From Gammaproteobacteria bacterium (lineage in GTDB: Bacteria > Pseudomonadota > Gammaproteobacteria > Steroidobacterales > Steroidobacteraceae), in NCBI GenBank assembly GCA_030040235.1, contig JASHUC010000535.1:1-8445 (forward strand): 8,445 bases of DNA. Direction: 5' to 3'. Below are positions 1 to 6,131 of the stretch, piece after piece. The position numbers and the translations under genes were made by a program. Within the stretch, counting starts at the first letter, position 1. Every line of letters starts with the position of its first letter. The notes beneath the pieces were generated by a model. The model ran no database searches. It saw nothing but the letters and a program-made list of their open reading frames with translations, and was not told the origin of the DNA.

Positions 1-2073
1 CGGCAGGCGGCGAAGAGCCTCCACCAGCCGCGGTGTCCAGGTTTCGAGCGGACCGCTGTCGGCGCTCTCGAGCATGAACTGGTACTGCGCGCGGCTGACC
101 GTGTTGTCGAGCGTGAGATCCTGCGCGGGTTGCATGTAAAGCGTGATGCCCGCGACCTTCGCGGTCTCCGTCCGCAGCCGCCGGATCACTTCCGTGACCG
201 TGGCCTGGCGGCGGTCGCGCGGCTTGAGATTGATGAGGAAGCGTCCGCTGTTCAGCGTGACGTTGCTGCCATCCACCCCGATGAACGAGGAGAGACTCTC
301 GACATCCGGATCCGTGAGAACGGCGGCGGCAAGAGCGTTCTGACGGTCGGCCATGGCGTTGTAGGAGATTGCCTGCGTCGCCTCGGAGATGCCTTGAATC
401 AGACCGGTGTCCTGGTCAGGGAAGAACCCCTTGGGGATCAGCACGTAGAGGAGCACCGTGATGCCGAGCGTCGCGATGAAGATCCCGAGCGTGAGCGGCT
501 GGTGATCCAGAACCCACGTCAGACCGCGCCCGTACGCGCGTACCACCGCGGCGAACCAGTATCCCGAGTCGTACGGGCCCTCACCCGCACGCGGCCGCGC
601 CTTGAGAAGCTTCGCGCACATCATCGGGACCAGCGTCAGGGAGACGACCGCGGAAAGCAGAATTGTCACGGCCAGGGTGACCGCGAACTCGCGGAAGAGC
701 CTTCCTACGACCTCCTGCATGAAGAGGAGCGGAATCAGCACCGCGATGAGCGAGACGGTGAGCGAGATGATGGTGAACCCGATCTGGCCGGCGCCGTTCA
801 AGGCTGCCTGCAATGGCCGCTCGCCGAGCTCGATGTGGCGCGCGATGTTCTCGATCATCACGATGGCATCGTCCACGACGAACCCGGTCGCGATGGTGAG
901 CGCCATCAGCGAGAGATTGTTGAGGCTGAACCCGGCGAAGTACATCGCCGCAAACGTTCCGACGAGTGAGAGCGGAACCGAGAGGCTCGGAATGATCGTC
1001 GCCGGGACATTGCGCAGGAAGATGAAGATGACGAGCACGACCAGCGCGACCGACAGCATCATCTCGAACTGCACGTCCTTGACCGAGGCTCTGATCGTCG
1101 TGGTGCGGTCGGTGAGGCTCGTCACATCGACGCCAGCGGGCAGAGAGGCCTTGAGCGAGGGGAGCAGAGTACCGATGCGGTCGACGACATCCACGACGTT
1201 GGCGCCCGGCTGACGCTGAATGTTGAGAATCAGCGCCGGTGTGGTGTTCATCCAGCCGCCGAGCTCGGTATTCTCGGCGCTCTGGACGAGAGTCGCCACG
1301 TCCTTCAGGCGTACGGGCGCGCCGTTGCGATAGGCGATGATGATCTCACCGTACTGGCTCGCCGTGTCGAGCTGGTCGTTCGTGTTGACCGTGTAGGTGC
1401 GCGCCGGCCCGTCGAGCGTGCCTTTGGGTCCGTTCTGATTTGCGATACTGATCGTCGTGCGCAGATCGTCGAGATTCAAGCCGTAGGCGGCCAGAGCCGA
1501 GGGATTGACGATGACTCGGACCGCGGGCCGCTCCCCGCCGCTGATCGACACGACGCCGACGCCCTTGACCTGCGAGATCTTCTGAGCAAGCCGCGTGTCG
1601 GCCAGATCCTCGACCTCGGTGAGCGGCATCACTCTGGAGGTGACCCCGAGTGTGAGCACCGGCGCATCGGCCGGATTGACCTTCGAGTAGATGGGAGGTG
1701 CGGGCAAGTCCTGGGGCAGTAGCACCTGTGCCGCGCTGATGGCCGCCTGCACTTCCTGCTCCGCGACATCGAGCGCAAGAGAGAGGTCGAATTGCAGGGT
1801 GATCACGGACGCGCCGGCCGAGCTGGTCGAGGCCATCTGATCGAGCCCGGGCATCTGACCAAGCTGCTTTTCAAGGGGCGCCGTGATCGCCGAGGTCATC
1901 ACCTCCGGGCTCGCGCCGGGGTAGAACGTCTGCACCTGGATCGTCGGGTATTCGACGTCGGGCAACGCGGAAAGGGGCAGCATCACGTACGTAATCAAGC
2001 CGACCGCCAGAATGGCGATCATGAACAGCGTCGTGGCGACCGGACGCAGGATGAAGAGACGCGATGGATTCAT
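1..2073 (-). CDS. mdtB: RND multidrug efflux permease MdtB-like, 3' end cut by window edge
   Basis: Inner-membrane, proton-driven permease of a tripartite RND efflux pump (AcrB/HAE1 superfamily, MdtB/MuxB branch) that exports drugs or bile-salt-like compounds through an adaptor and an outer-membrane channel. My translation from the ATG at 2073 is open for 691 codons without a stop; the family is about 1040 residues, so roughly the last third lies off the left edge. It begins [16 protein letters not shown], with TM1 near residues 11-31, then a first periplasmic porter domain containing [18 protein letters not shown]. The TM4 proton-relay motif GFVVDDAIV carries the paired aspartates D401/D402, equivalent to AcrB D407/D408. 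The match to E. coli MdtB as I recall it is strong throughout, including LIPKGFF and the [15 protein letters not shown] stretch, and favours MdtB over MdtC or AcrB. It starts 37 nt after the adaptor stop. No good Shine-Dalgarno precedes the ATG (only AAGGGG about 20 nt away), so translation may be coupled to the adaptor. Confidence 0.95.
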   Translation of the reverse strand, partial: MNPSRLFILRPVATTLFMIAILAVGLITYVMLPLSALPDVEYPTIQVQTFYPGASPEVMTSAITAPLEKQLGQMPGLDQMASTSSAGASVITLQFDLSLALDVAEQEVQAAISAAQVLLPQDLPAPPIYSKVNPADAPVLTLGVTSRVMPLTEVEDLADTRLAQKISQVKGVGVVSISGGERPAVRVIVNPSALAAYGLNLDDLRTTISIANQNGPKGTLDGPARTYTVNTNDQLDTASQYGEIIIAYRNGAPVRLKDVATLVQSAENTELGGWMNTTPALILNIQRQPGANVVDVVDRIGTLLPSLKASLPAGVDVTSLTDRTTTIRASVKDVQFEMMLSVALVVLVIFIFLRNVPATIIPSLSVPLSLVGTFAAMYFAGFSLNNLSLMALTIATGFVVDDAIVMIENIARHIELGERPLQAALNGAGQIGFTIISLTVSLIAVLIPLLFMQEVVGRLFREFAVTLAVTILLSAVVSLTLVPMMCAKLLKARPRAGEGPYDSGYWFAAVVRAYGRGLTWVLDHQPLTLGIFIATLGITVLLYVLIPKGFFPDQDTGLIQGISEATQAISYNAMADRQNALAAAVLTDPDVESLSSFIGVDGSNVTLNSGRFLINLKPRDRRQATVTEVIRRLRTETAKVAGITLYMQPAQDLTLDNTVSRAQYQFMLESADSGPLETWTPRLVEALRRLP

Positions 2074-2110
2074 GGTTCGTGGCAGTCGGCAGCAGCCCCT
2101 TGAGCGCGCC

Positions 2111-3505
2111 TCAGGTGGGCGCGCGGGGCCCGAATTTCCTTCCGAATCCCTTCCCCTTGCGACCCGCCGCCGGGGCCGCGGCCGGGAGGGGAGCGCCCGG
2201 GAGCAACACCGCCGCTCCGTCCCGCAGGCGGTCACCGCCATCCGTCACCACCGTTTCGCCCGCGGAGAGGCCCGAGGTGACGGCGACATTGTTGCCGTCG
2301 ACCTGGCCGAGCTGGATGGGACGCACCGAGACTGTGCTGTTGCGGCCGACGACGTACACGAATGTTGACAGCGTCCCGTTCGGGGCGCCGCGCCGGACCG
2401 CCGCTCCCGGAATGACGAGCTGCTGATGCAGCACATCCTCGACCAGCTCTACGTTGACGAACTGATTCGGAAAGAGCGCGTCGTCCTTGTTGTCGAAGGT
2501 CGCCCGAAGCTTCACGGTGCCCGTCGTGGCATCGATCTCGTTGTCGAGCGTCAGAAGCTTGCCCACCGCGAGCAGCTTGCTGTCGCTGCGGTCGTAGGCC
2601 TCGACCTGGAGTGTTGCGCCGGAGGCCAAGCGCTTTTCGAGCTCCGGAACGTAGTCCTCGGCGATCGGAAAGATGATCGTGATCGGCTGCAGCTGCGTCA
2701 CCACGACGATGCCGTTGGCATCACCCGGCGTGACGTAGTTGCCGGCATCGACCTGTCGCAAGCCGACGCGACCGGTGATGGGCGAGACGATGTGGCAGTA
2801 GGCGAGATTCACTTCCGCGGACTCGACCGCCGCCTTGTCCGCGGCGACCGTGCCCACGTACTGGTCGACGAGGTATTTCTGCGTGTCGAGCTGCTGCCCG
2901 GATACCGCGTCTTCCTTGATCAGATTCCCATAGCGCTTGAGGTCCAGCTGGTCGTCGGCCAGCTGGGCTTGATCGCGGGCAAGGTTGCCCTTGTCCTGAT
3001 CGAGAACGGCCTGATAGGGGCGGGGATCGATCTGGGCGAGGAACTCGCCCTTGTGCACCATCTGTCCTTCTTTGTAGCCGACCGACTGCAGGTACCCGCT
3101 GATTTGAGTCTTGACGGTTACCGTGGCAAGCGGTGTGACCGTGCCGAGGGCCGGGAGGCGCACGACGATATCCCCGAGTGAGGCTCGGGCCACTCCCACG
3201 GCGACTGGACCGTTATCGCTATCCCCGGCCGGCGCGCCCGGTGGTCCGCCCCGCGGTCCGGGAGGAGGCCCGAAGCGCTGATTGGGGTTCTCATGGTGGT
3301 GCAGCCCGCGGAAGATGGCGATCGCGACGATGAGGACGACCGCACCGATGATCAGCACGACCTTGCGGCGCCCGGAGCGAACGGGCGGCTCCGAGACGAT
3401 GGCCGGTGAGTCCGGCGGAGCAAGCTCCATCGGCGGTTCGGAAGTCGCCGGGGTGGGTTCCCGCTTCGTGCGAGCTTCCTCTTCCTGTTCGGTCAGTGTG
3501 TCCAC
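2111..3505 (-). CDS. mdtA: RND efflux periplasmic adaptor (membrane fusion protein) MdtA-like
   Basis: Adaptor subunit that links the inner-membrane RND permease to an outer-membrane TolC-type channel. The 464-residue protein has a 47-residue acidic, Pro-rich cytoplasmic N-terminus, one membrane anchor (about 48-65), a Pro/Gly-rich linker (about 79-92), split lipoyl halves (about 125-160 and 238-272), a helical hairpin (about 163-237), a beta-barrel (about 275-350) and a membrane-proximal domain (about 362-435), then a basic tail. [22 protein letters not shown] and [11 protein letters not shown] are near-identical to E. coli MdtA as I recall it. The start is GTG (3503-3505), preceded by AGGAAAG. 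An ATG 5 nt upstream (3508-3510) is out of frame and stops after five codons. The gene lies 13 nt after the response regulator and 37 nt before the permease, which supports one operon. There is no lipobox cysteine, so it is anchored by a helix, not a lipid. The N-terminal cytoplasmic segment is much longer than in E. coli MdtA. Confidence 0.95.
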   Translation of the reverse strand: MDTLTEQEEEARTKREPTPATSEPPMELAPPDSPAIVSEPPVRSGRRKVVLIIGAVVLIVAIAIFRGLHHHENPNQRFGPPPGPRGGPPGAPAGDSDNGPVAVGVARASLGDIVVRLPALGTVTPLATVTVKTQISGYLQSVGYKEGQMVHKGEFLAQIDPRPYQAVLDQDKGNLARDQAQLADDQLDLKRYGNLIKEDAVSGQQLDTQKYLVDQYVGTVAADKAAVESAEVNLAYCHIVSPITGRVGLRQVDAGNYVTPGDANGIVVVTQLQPITIIFPIAEDYVPELEKRLASGATLQVEAYDRSDSKLLAVGKLLTLDNEIDATTGTVKLRATFDNKDDALFPNQFVNVELVEDVLHQQLVIPGAAVRRGAPNGTLSTFVYVVGRNSTVSVRPIQLGQVDGNNVAVTSGLSAGETVVTDGGDRLRDGAAVLLPGAPLPAAAPAAGRKGKGFGRKFGPRAPT

Positions 3506-3510
3506 AACAT

Positions 3511-3517
3511 CTTTCCT
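3511..3517 (-). promoter_or_regulatory. Shine-Dalgarno fixing the GTG start of mdtA
   Basis: On the minus strand AGGAAAG lies 5 nt upstream of the GTG at 3503-3505. The alternative ATG at 3508-3510 would be 0-3 nt from this site and reads a five-codon frame, so the GTG is the better start. Confidence 0.6.
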
Positions 3518-3518
3518 T

Positions 3519-4244
3519 TTACAGATCGAGCTTGTATCCGACTCCGTAGACGGACTCGACGAGCTCGCGTTCCGGGCTCGCCCGCTGCAGCTTGCGGCGG
3601 AGATTCTTCACGTGACTGTCGACGGTGCGGTCGGTTACGACCCGATGATCCTCATAGAGATTCTCGAGCAGCTGGGTGCGGGAGAACACTCGCCCGGGCG
3701 CGGCGGCGAGCGTCTTGAGCAGCCGGAACTCGACCGGCGTGAGATCGAGCGGTTTGCCGTCGAGTGCCGCGATGAAGTGACTCTCGTCGATGGTGAGTCC
3801 GAGTGCGCTCACCGGAACGGGGCCACGATTCACGCGGCGGAAGAGCGCCTTTACGCGCGCGACCACCTCGCGGGGACTGAACGGCTTGCAGATGTAATCG
3901 TCCGCTCCGAGCTCGAGCCCGAGAAGCCGGTCGATCTCGTCCACCCGCGCGGTGACCATGATGATCGGCACGTTGCTGAAGGTGCGCAGCTCGCGGCAGA
4001 CGTCGAGGCCATCGCGTCCCGGAAGCATCAGGTCGAGAACGATCAGATCGGGCGGATCCGCCTTGACGGCCGGTATCACATCGCGCCCGTTCGCGATCCA
4101 GGAGGACTGATAGCCGGAGGCGCGGAAGTAATCCCCGAGGAGCGCGGCGAGCCGGGGCTCGTCCTCGACGATCAGGATCTTCGCGGGACGCGCATCGCCC
4201 GCGACGAGGCTCACCTCGGCACAGGTAGCGTCACGGAGATCCAT
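3519..4244 (-). CDS. baeR: BaeR-like OmpR/PhoB-family response regulator
   Basis: DNA-binding response regulator, inferred to be phosphorylated by the adjacent BaeS-like kinase and to activate the efflux genes. The 241-residue protein has a receiver domain (about 21-136) with acidic pocket E27/D28, phosphoacceptor D71 in VLDLMLPG, T98 and K120 in [15 protein letters not shown]. The C-terminal winged helix (about 145-241) carries [14 protein letters not shown] and the recognition-helix stretch [18 protein letters not shown]. These blocks closely match E. coli BaeR as I recall it, including EIDRLLGLE and GADDYICKP. The ATG (4242-4244) has GGGAGGG immediately upstream and gives an 18-residue leader before the receiver. 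It overlaps the kinase 3' end by 34 nt. An in-frame GTG at 4212-4214 overlaps the kinase TGA stop as GTGA, but has a weaker ribosome site and would be a coupled alternative start. The stop lies 13 nt before the adaptor gene. Confidence 0.95.
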   Translation of the reverse strand: MDLRDATCAEVSLVAGDARPAKILIVEDEPRLAALLGDYFRASGYQSSWIANGRDVIPAVKADPPDLIVLDLMLPGRDGLDVCRELRTFSNVPIIMVTARVDEIDRLLGLELGADDYICKPFSPREVVARVKALFRRVNRGPVPVSALGLTIDESHFIAALDGKPLDLTPVEFRLLKTLAAAPGRVFSRTQLLENLYEDHRVVTDRTVDSHVKNLRRKLQRASPERELVESVYGVGYKLDL

Positions 4245-5746
4245 AACCCTCCCAATGGCGACGGCCGGGCGCTGATCGTGCCCTGATGTGCTTCGACGAT
4301 GCTCTTGCTGATGGCGAGGCCGAGCCCCGCGCCTCCGCTGTCGCGGCTGCGCGAGCCTTCCACGCGGTAGAAACGCTCGAAGAGTCGCGGCAGAAGCTCG
4401 GCGGGAACGCCCGGCTCGGAGTCCTGCAGATCGATGATGACCCGGTCGCGCTCGCCGCGACAGCTCACCCGGAAGCGCCCGCCCGCATTGGTGTAGCGGA
4501 CGGAGTTCTCGATGAGGTTCGAGAAGAGCTGCTGCAGGCGAGTCTCGTCGCCGCTCGCGATCAGTTCGTGTTGCGGAATGTCCGACTCCAAGGTGATGTT
4601 TCGCTCCGCCAGCCGGTCCGCGAAACCCCGCAGCCTGAACCGCAGCAGCTCCGCCACGTCCACATCCGCCATGCGGTAGGTGAGCGCGCCCATGTCGGCG
4701 AGCGACAGCTCGTAGAGGTCGTTCACCAGCTTGCCGAGCGTTGCGACTTCGCCCTGCAGCGACTTGAGCATCTCCGGCGTGAGCTCCCGCACACCGTCTT
4801 CGATGGCCTCGAGCTCGCCCCGCAGCACGGCGAGCGGCGTGCGCAGCTCATGCGACACATCCGCCATGAAGGCCCTGCGCATCTGATCGTTCTTCTCCAG
4901 CGCGTGCGCGAGTCGATTGAAATCATCCGCAAGGCGGCCGATCTCGTCGCGCGACTGGATCTTCAGGCGCGTGCCGTAATCGCCCGCCGCGAGCCGGTGA
5001 GTGGCGGCCGTGAGCTGTTTGACGGGCGCGAGCAGGCGGTGCGTGAGCAGCACCGCCACCAGCGCCGCAAGCAGCACGGCACCGGCCCCGATGATCCAGG
5101 TGGAGACGAGCTGACGGTCCTGCAGGTGGGCCCCGGGACCGGGCGTCGCCCGCTGGAAAGGCAGCACCGCGATCCAGCCCACGAGGTGGCCGTTGACGTC
5201 GATGGGCCGCATCGGCGCATCCGCGCCCGCATCCGCGTTGCCGACGATGAAGCGGCGGTCGGCATCGAGCAGCGCCATGCGAAAGCTCACGGCCATGCGA
5301 AAGCTCACGCCGCTCAGCTCGGATTCGGGAATGCGGCCCGTGAAATCGGCTGCGCGCGGTGGCGAGACGCTCGCGAGCAGCGTGAACCAGCCGCGCGGGT
5401 TGTGACGCAGAAAATCCCAGCTTCCGTGCTGCTCGTACGCGGAGGCGAGTGTCGGCACAACGGCTTCGATGCGCTCGATGCCCTGCTCGTTGAGATAGCC
5501 GAGAAAATCGAGAACGAAGCTGATCCGCGCCGCAATGCTGGTCGCGAGCACGGCGAGCATGCTGGTCGCGAGCAGCGCGAGAAACACCTTGGTGGTGATT
5601 CCCATCTTGGGCAGATCGCGCCGGCCCGTGGCCTCGGGCTTCGGCTGCGAATCGGCCCGTGCCGCGGCGCCGCCATCCGGGCGCGCCGCGGCCTCGAAAT
5701 CGAGTCTCGCCGGGGAATCGAGTTTTATCGAGGAGCCGAGTCTCAT
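4211..5746 (-). CDS. baeS: BaeS-like envelope-stress sensor histidine kinase
   Basis: Inner-membrane sensor kinase, inferred to detect envelope stress or toxic compounds and phosphorylate the adjacent BaeR-like regulator. Numbering here counts from the longest frame (GTG 5863, 550 residues): TM1 about 93-113, periplasmic sensor about 114-253, TM2 about 254-274, HAMP about 275-326, phosphoacceptor H338 in [22 protein letters not shown]-box N449/N453, DSEPGV (481-486), F-box LFERFYR (494-500) and G2 box GGAGLGLAI. All match E. coli BaeS (467 aa) as I recall it. DSEPG replaces the usual DxGxG, but BaeS has a similar DSAPG, so this is not a defect. I chose the ATG at 5744-5746 (511 aa) because AGGGTGG lies 7 nt upstream. 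GTG 5863 (GGAGA upstream) and ATG 5605 (aligns with the E. coli start, weak ribosome site) remain possible. The sensor holds an exact six-residue duplication. The 3' end overlaps baeR by 34 nt. Confidence 0.93.
   Translation of the reverse strand: MRLGSSIKLDSPARLDFEAAARPDGGAAARADSQPKPEATGRRDLPKMGITTKVFLALLATSMLAVLATSIAARISFVLDFLGYLNEQGIERIEAVVPTLASAYEQHGSWDFLRHNPRGWFTLLASVSPPRAADFTGRIPESELSGVSFRMAVSFRMALLDADRRFIVGNADAGADAPMRPIDVNGHLVGWIAVLPFQRATPGPGAHLQDRQLVSTWIIGAGAVLLAALVAVLLTHRLLAPVKQLTAATHRLAAGDYGTRLKIQSRDEIGRLADDFNRLAHALEKNDQMRRAFMADVSHELRTPLAVLRGELEAIEDGVRELTPEMLKSLQGEVATLGKLVNDLYELSLADMGALTYRMADVDVAELLRFRLRGFADRLAERNITLESDIPQHELIASGDETRLQQLFSNLIENSVRYTNAGGRFRVSCRGERDRVIIDLQDSEPGVPAELLPRLFERFYRVEGSRSRDSGGAGLGLAISKSIVEAHQGTISARPSPLGGLWISVTLPVPR
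4247..4253 (-). promoter_or_regulatory. Shine-Dalgarno for baeR inside the kinase gene
   Basis: GGGAGGG on the minus strand ends 2 nt before the baeR ATG (GGAGG core to ATG, 3 nt). The spacing is short, but this is the best ribosome site nearby and lies within the kinase coding sequence, which suggests translational coupling. Confidence 0.5.
5274..5309 (-). repeat. Exact 18-bp tandem duplication in the BaeS sensor domain
   Basis: Two identical copies of an 18-bp unit (5274-5291 and 5292-5309) sit back to back inside the kinase gene. They encode VSFRMA twice in frame. Aligning with E. coli BaeS from memory, one copy would restore the normal length before the [11 protein letters not shown] segment, so the second copy looks like an insertion. 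Confidence 0.95.
5693..5746 (-). repeat. Three degenerate 18-bp tandem units at the BaeS N-terminus
   Basis: Reading the minus strand from the ATG at 5746, three consecutive 18-nt units share an (A/G)A(A/G)ACTCG core: 5746-5729, 5728-5711 and 5710-5693. They encode the related hexapeptides [12 protein letters not shown] and ARLDFE. Two Ala-rich octapeptides, AAARPDGG and AAARADSQ, follow. The segment lies before TM1 and has no counterpart in E. coli BaeS. Confidence 0.75.
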
Positions 5747-5753
5747 CGAAGAT

Positions 5754-5760
5754 CCACCCT
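5754..5760 (-). promoter_or_regulatory. Shine-Dalgarno supporting the ATG 5746 start of baeS
   Basis: AGGGTGG on the minus strand is 7 nt upstream of the ATG at 5744-5746, good spacing. It competes with GGAGA ahead of the GTG at 5861-5863, so it supports but does not prove this start. Confidence 0.4.
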
Positions 5761-5942
5761 GGGGGCGGTCCTGTGTGGAGTGGGGGGGACGGGGCGCGTT
5801 CCCATGAAATCCCGCGGCGCCCCGGCGATCAAGGCGCAACGGCCGCGCAACGGCCGATTCCACGAATTCTCCAACTTATCTGCATATTCGGGGCCCGGCC
5901 GGCGCCTCGAAGGCGTGTTCTCGTCACCCAAAGCCGGGAGCG

Positions 5943-5955
5943 TGACCGTTGGTCA
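5943..5955. promoter_or_regulatory. Perfect 13-bp inverted repeat, possible operator
   Basis: TGACC-gtt-GGTCA is a perfect 5-bp inverted repeat with a 3-nt spacer in the divergent intergenic region. It could be a binding site for a dimeric regulator. It is short enough to arise by chance, so function is only inferred. Confidence 0.3.
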
Positions 5956-6065
5956 ACTGCCCCACGGAGTTGTTCCCCGCCGGCTCGACAAAGGCGTTGT
6001 GCGCCGCACGCAGGCTCAGTTGACGCTTGCGGCGAACACGTACGAAGGCTGGGAGCAGCTTGGCG

Positions 6066-6088
6066 ACCGCCCGCATCCGAAGGGCGGT
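6066..6088. promoter_or_regulatory. 7-bp inverted repeat upstream of the oxidoreductase, operator or 5'-leader hairpin
   Basis: ACCGCCC (6066-6072) and GGGCGGT (6082-6088) are perfect complements around a 9-nt loop. If transcription uses the TAGAAT at 6101 as -10, the repeat covers the -35 area like an operator. If transcription starts further upstream, it would fold in the leader RNA. Confidence 0.4.
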
Positions 6089-6100
6089 ATGGCGAGCGGA

Positions 6101-6106
6101 TAGAAT
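6101..6106 (+). promoter_or_regulatory. Possible -10 box for the oxidoreductase gene
   Basis: TAGAAT matches five of six bases of the sigma-70 -10 consensus and lies 25 nt before the ATG. No recognisable -35 hexamer is at the proper distance, so the call is weak. Confidence 0.3.
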
Positions 6107-6131
6107 ACACCGACGAAGGGCGGGGCGATCA

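Larger units (their letters stand above)
5747..6131. promoter_or_regulatory. Divergent control region between baeS and the oxidoreductase gene
   Basis: About 385 nt between the chosen kinase start and the oxidoreductase start; 5747-5863 could instead be kinase coding sequence. It should hold both divergent promoters. Visible elements are: the 8-bp palindrome CCGGCCGG at 5895-5902; a small hairpin CGCCT-cga-AGGCG at 5903-5915; the inverted repeat TGACC-gtt-GGTCA at 5943-5955; outward-facing TTGACC (minus, 5951-5956) and TTGACG (plus, 6020-6025) that resemble -35 boxes; the inverted repeat ACCGCCC/GGGCGGT at 6066-6088; and TAGAAT at 6101-6106. None forms a convincing complete -35/-10 pair with 16-18 nt spacing. 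No other gene is supported here. Confidence 0.6.

Noticed and set aside
481..486. DSEPGV in place of the canonical DxGxG ATP-binding box of the kinase (protein residues 481-486)
   Set aside because: E. coli BaeS carries a similar DSAPG, so the variant fits the family and does not imply an inactive kinase.
130..4286. Long plus-strand frames at 130-969, 2426-3181 and 3282-4286
   Set aside because: Each is antisense to mdtB, mdtA or baeR, whose reading frames match known families along their length.
5535..5574. 16-bp direct repeat with a 24-bp period in the kinase TM1 region, encoding LATSM and LATSI
   Set aside because: The segment has the same length as E. coli BaeS TM1, so it does not look like an insertion; repeated small hydrophobic residues in a helix can explain it.
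4286..6103. 605-codon open frame on the plus strand, opposite the kinase gene
   Set aside because: It lies antisense to a clear BaeS homologue, has no recognisable domain and shows the Arg/Glu/His-rich composition typical of GC-rich antisense frames.
6027..6131. 35-residue upstream extension of the oxidoreductase
   Set aside because: It is basic and low-complexity, whereas the flavin-binding fold begins directly at the ATG at 6132 as in the family.
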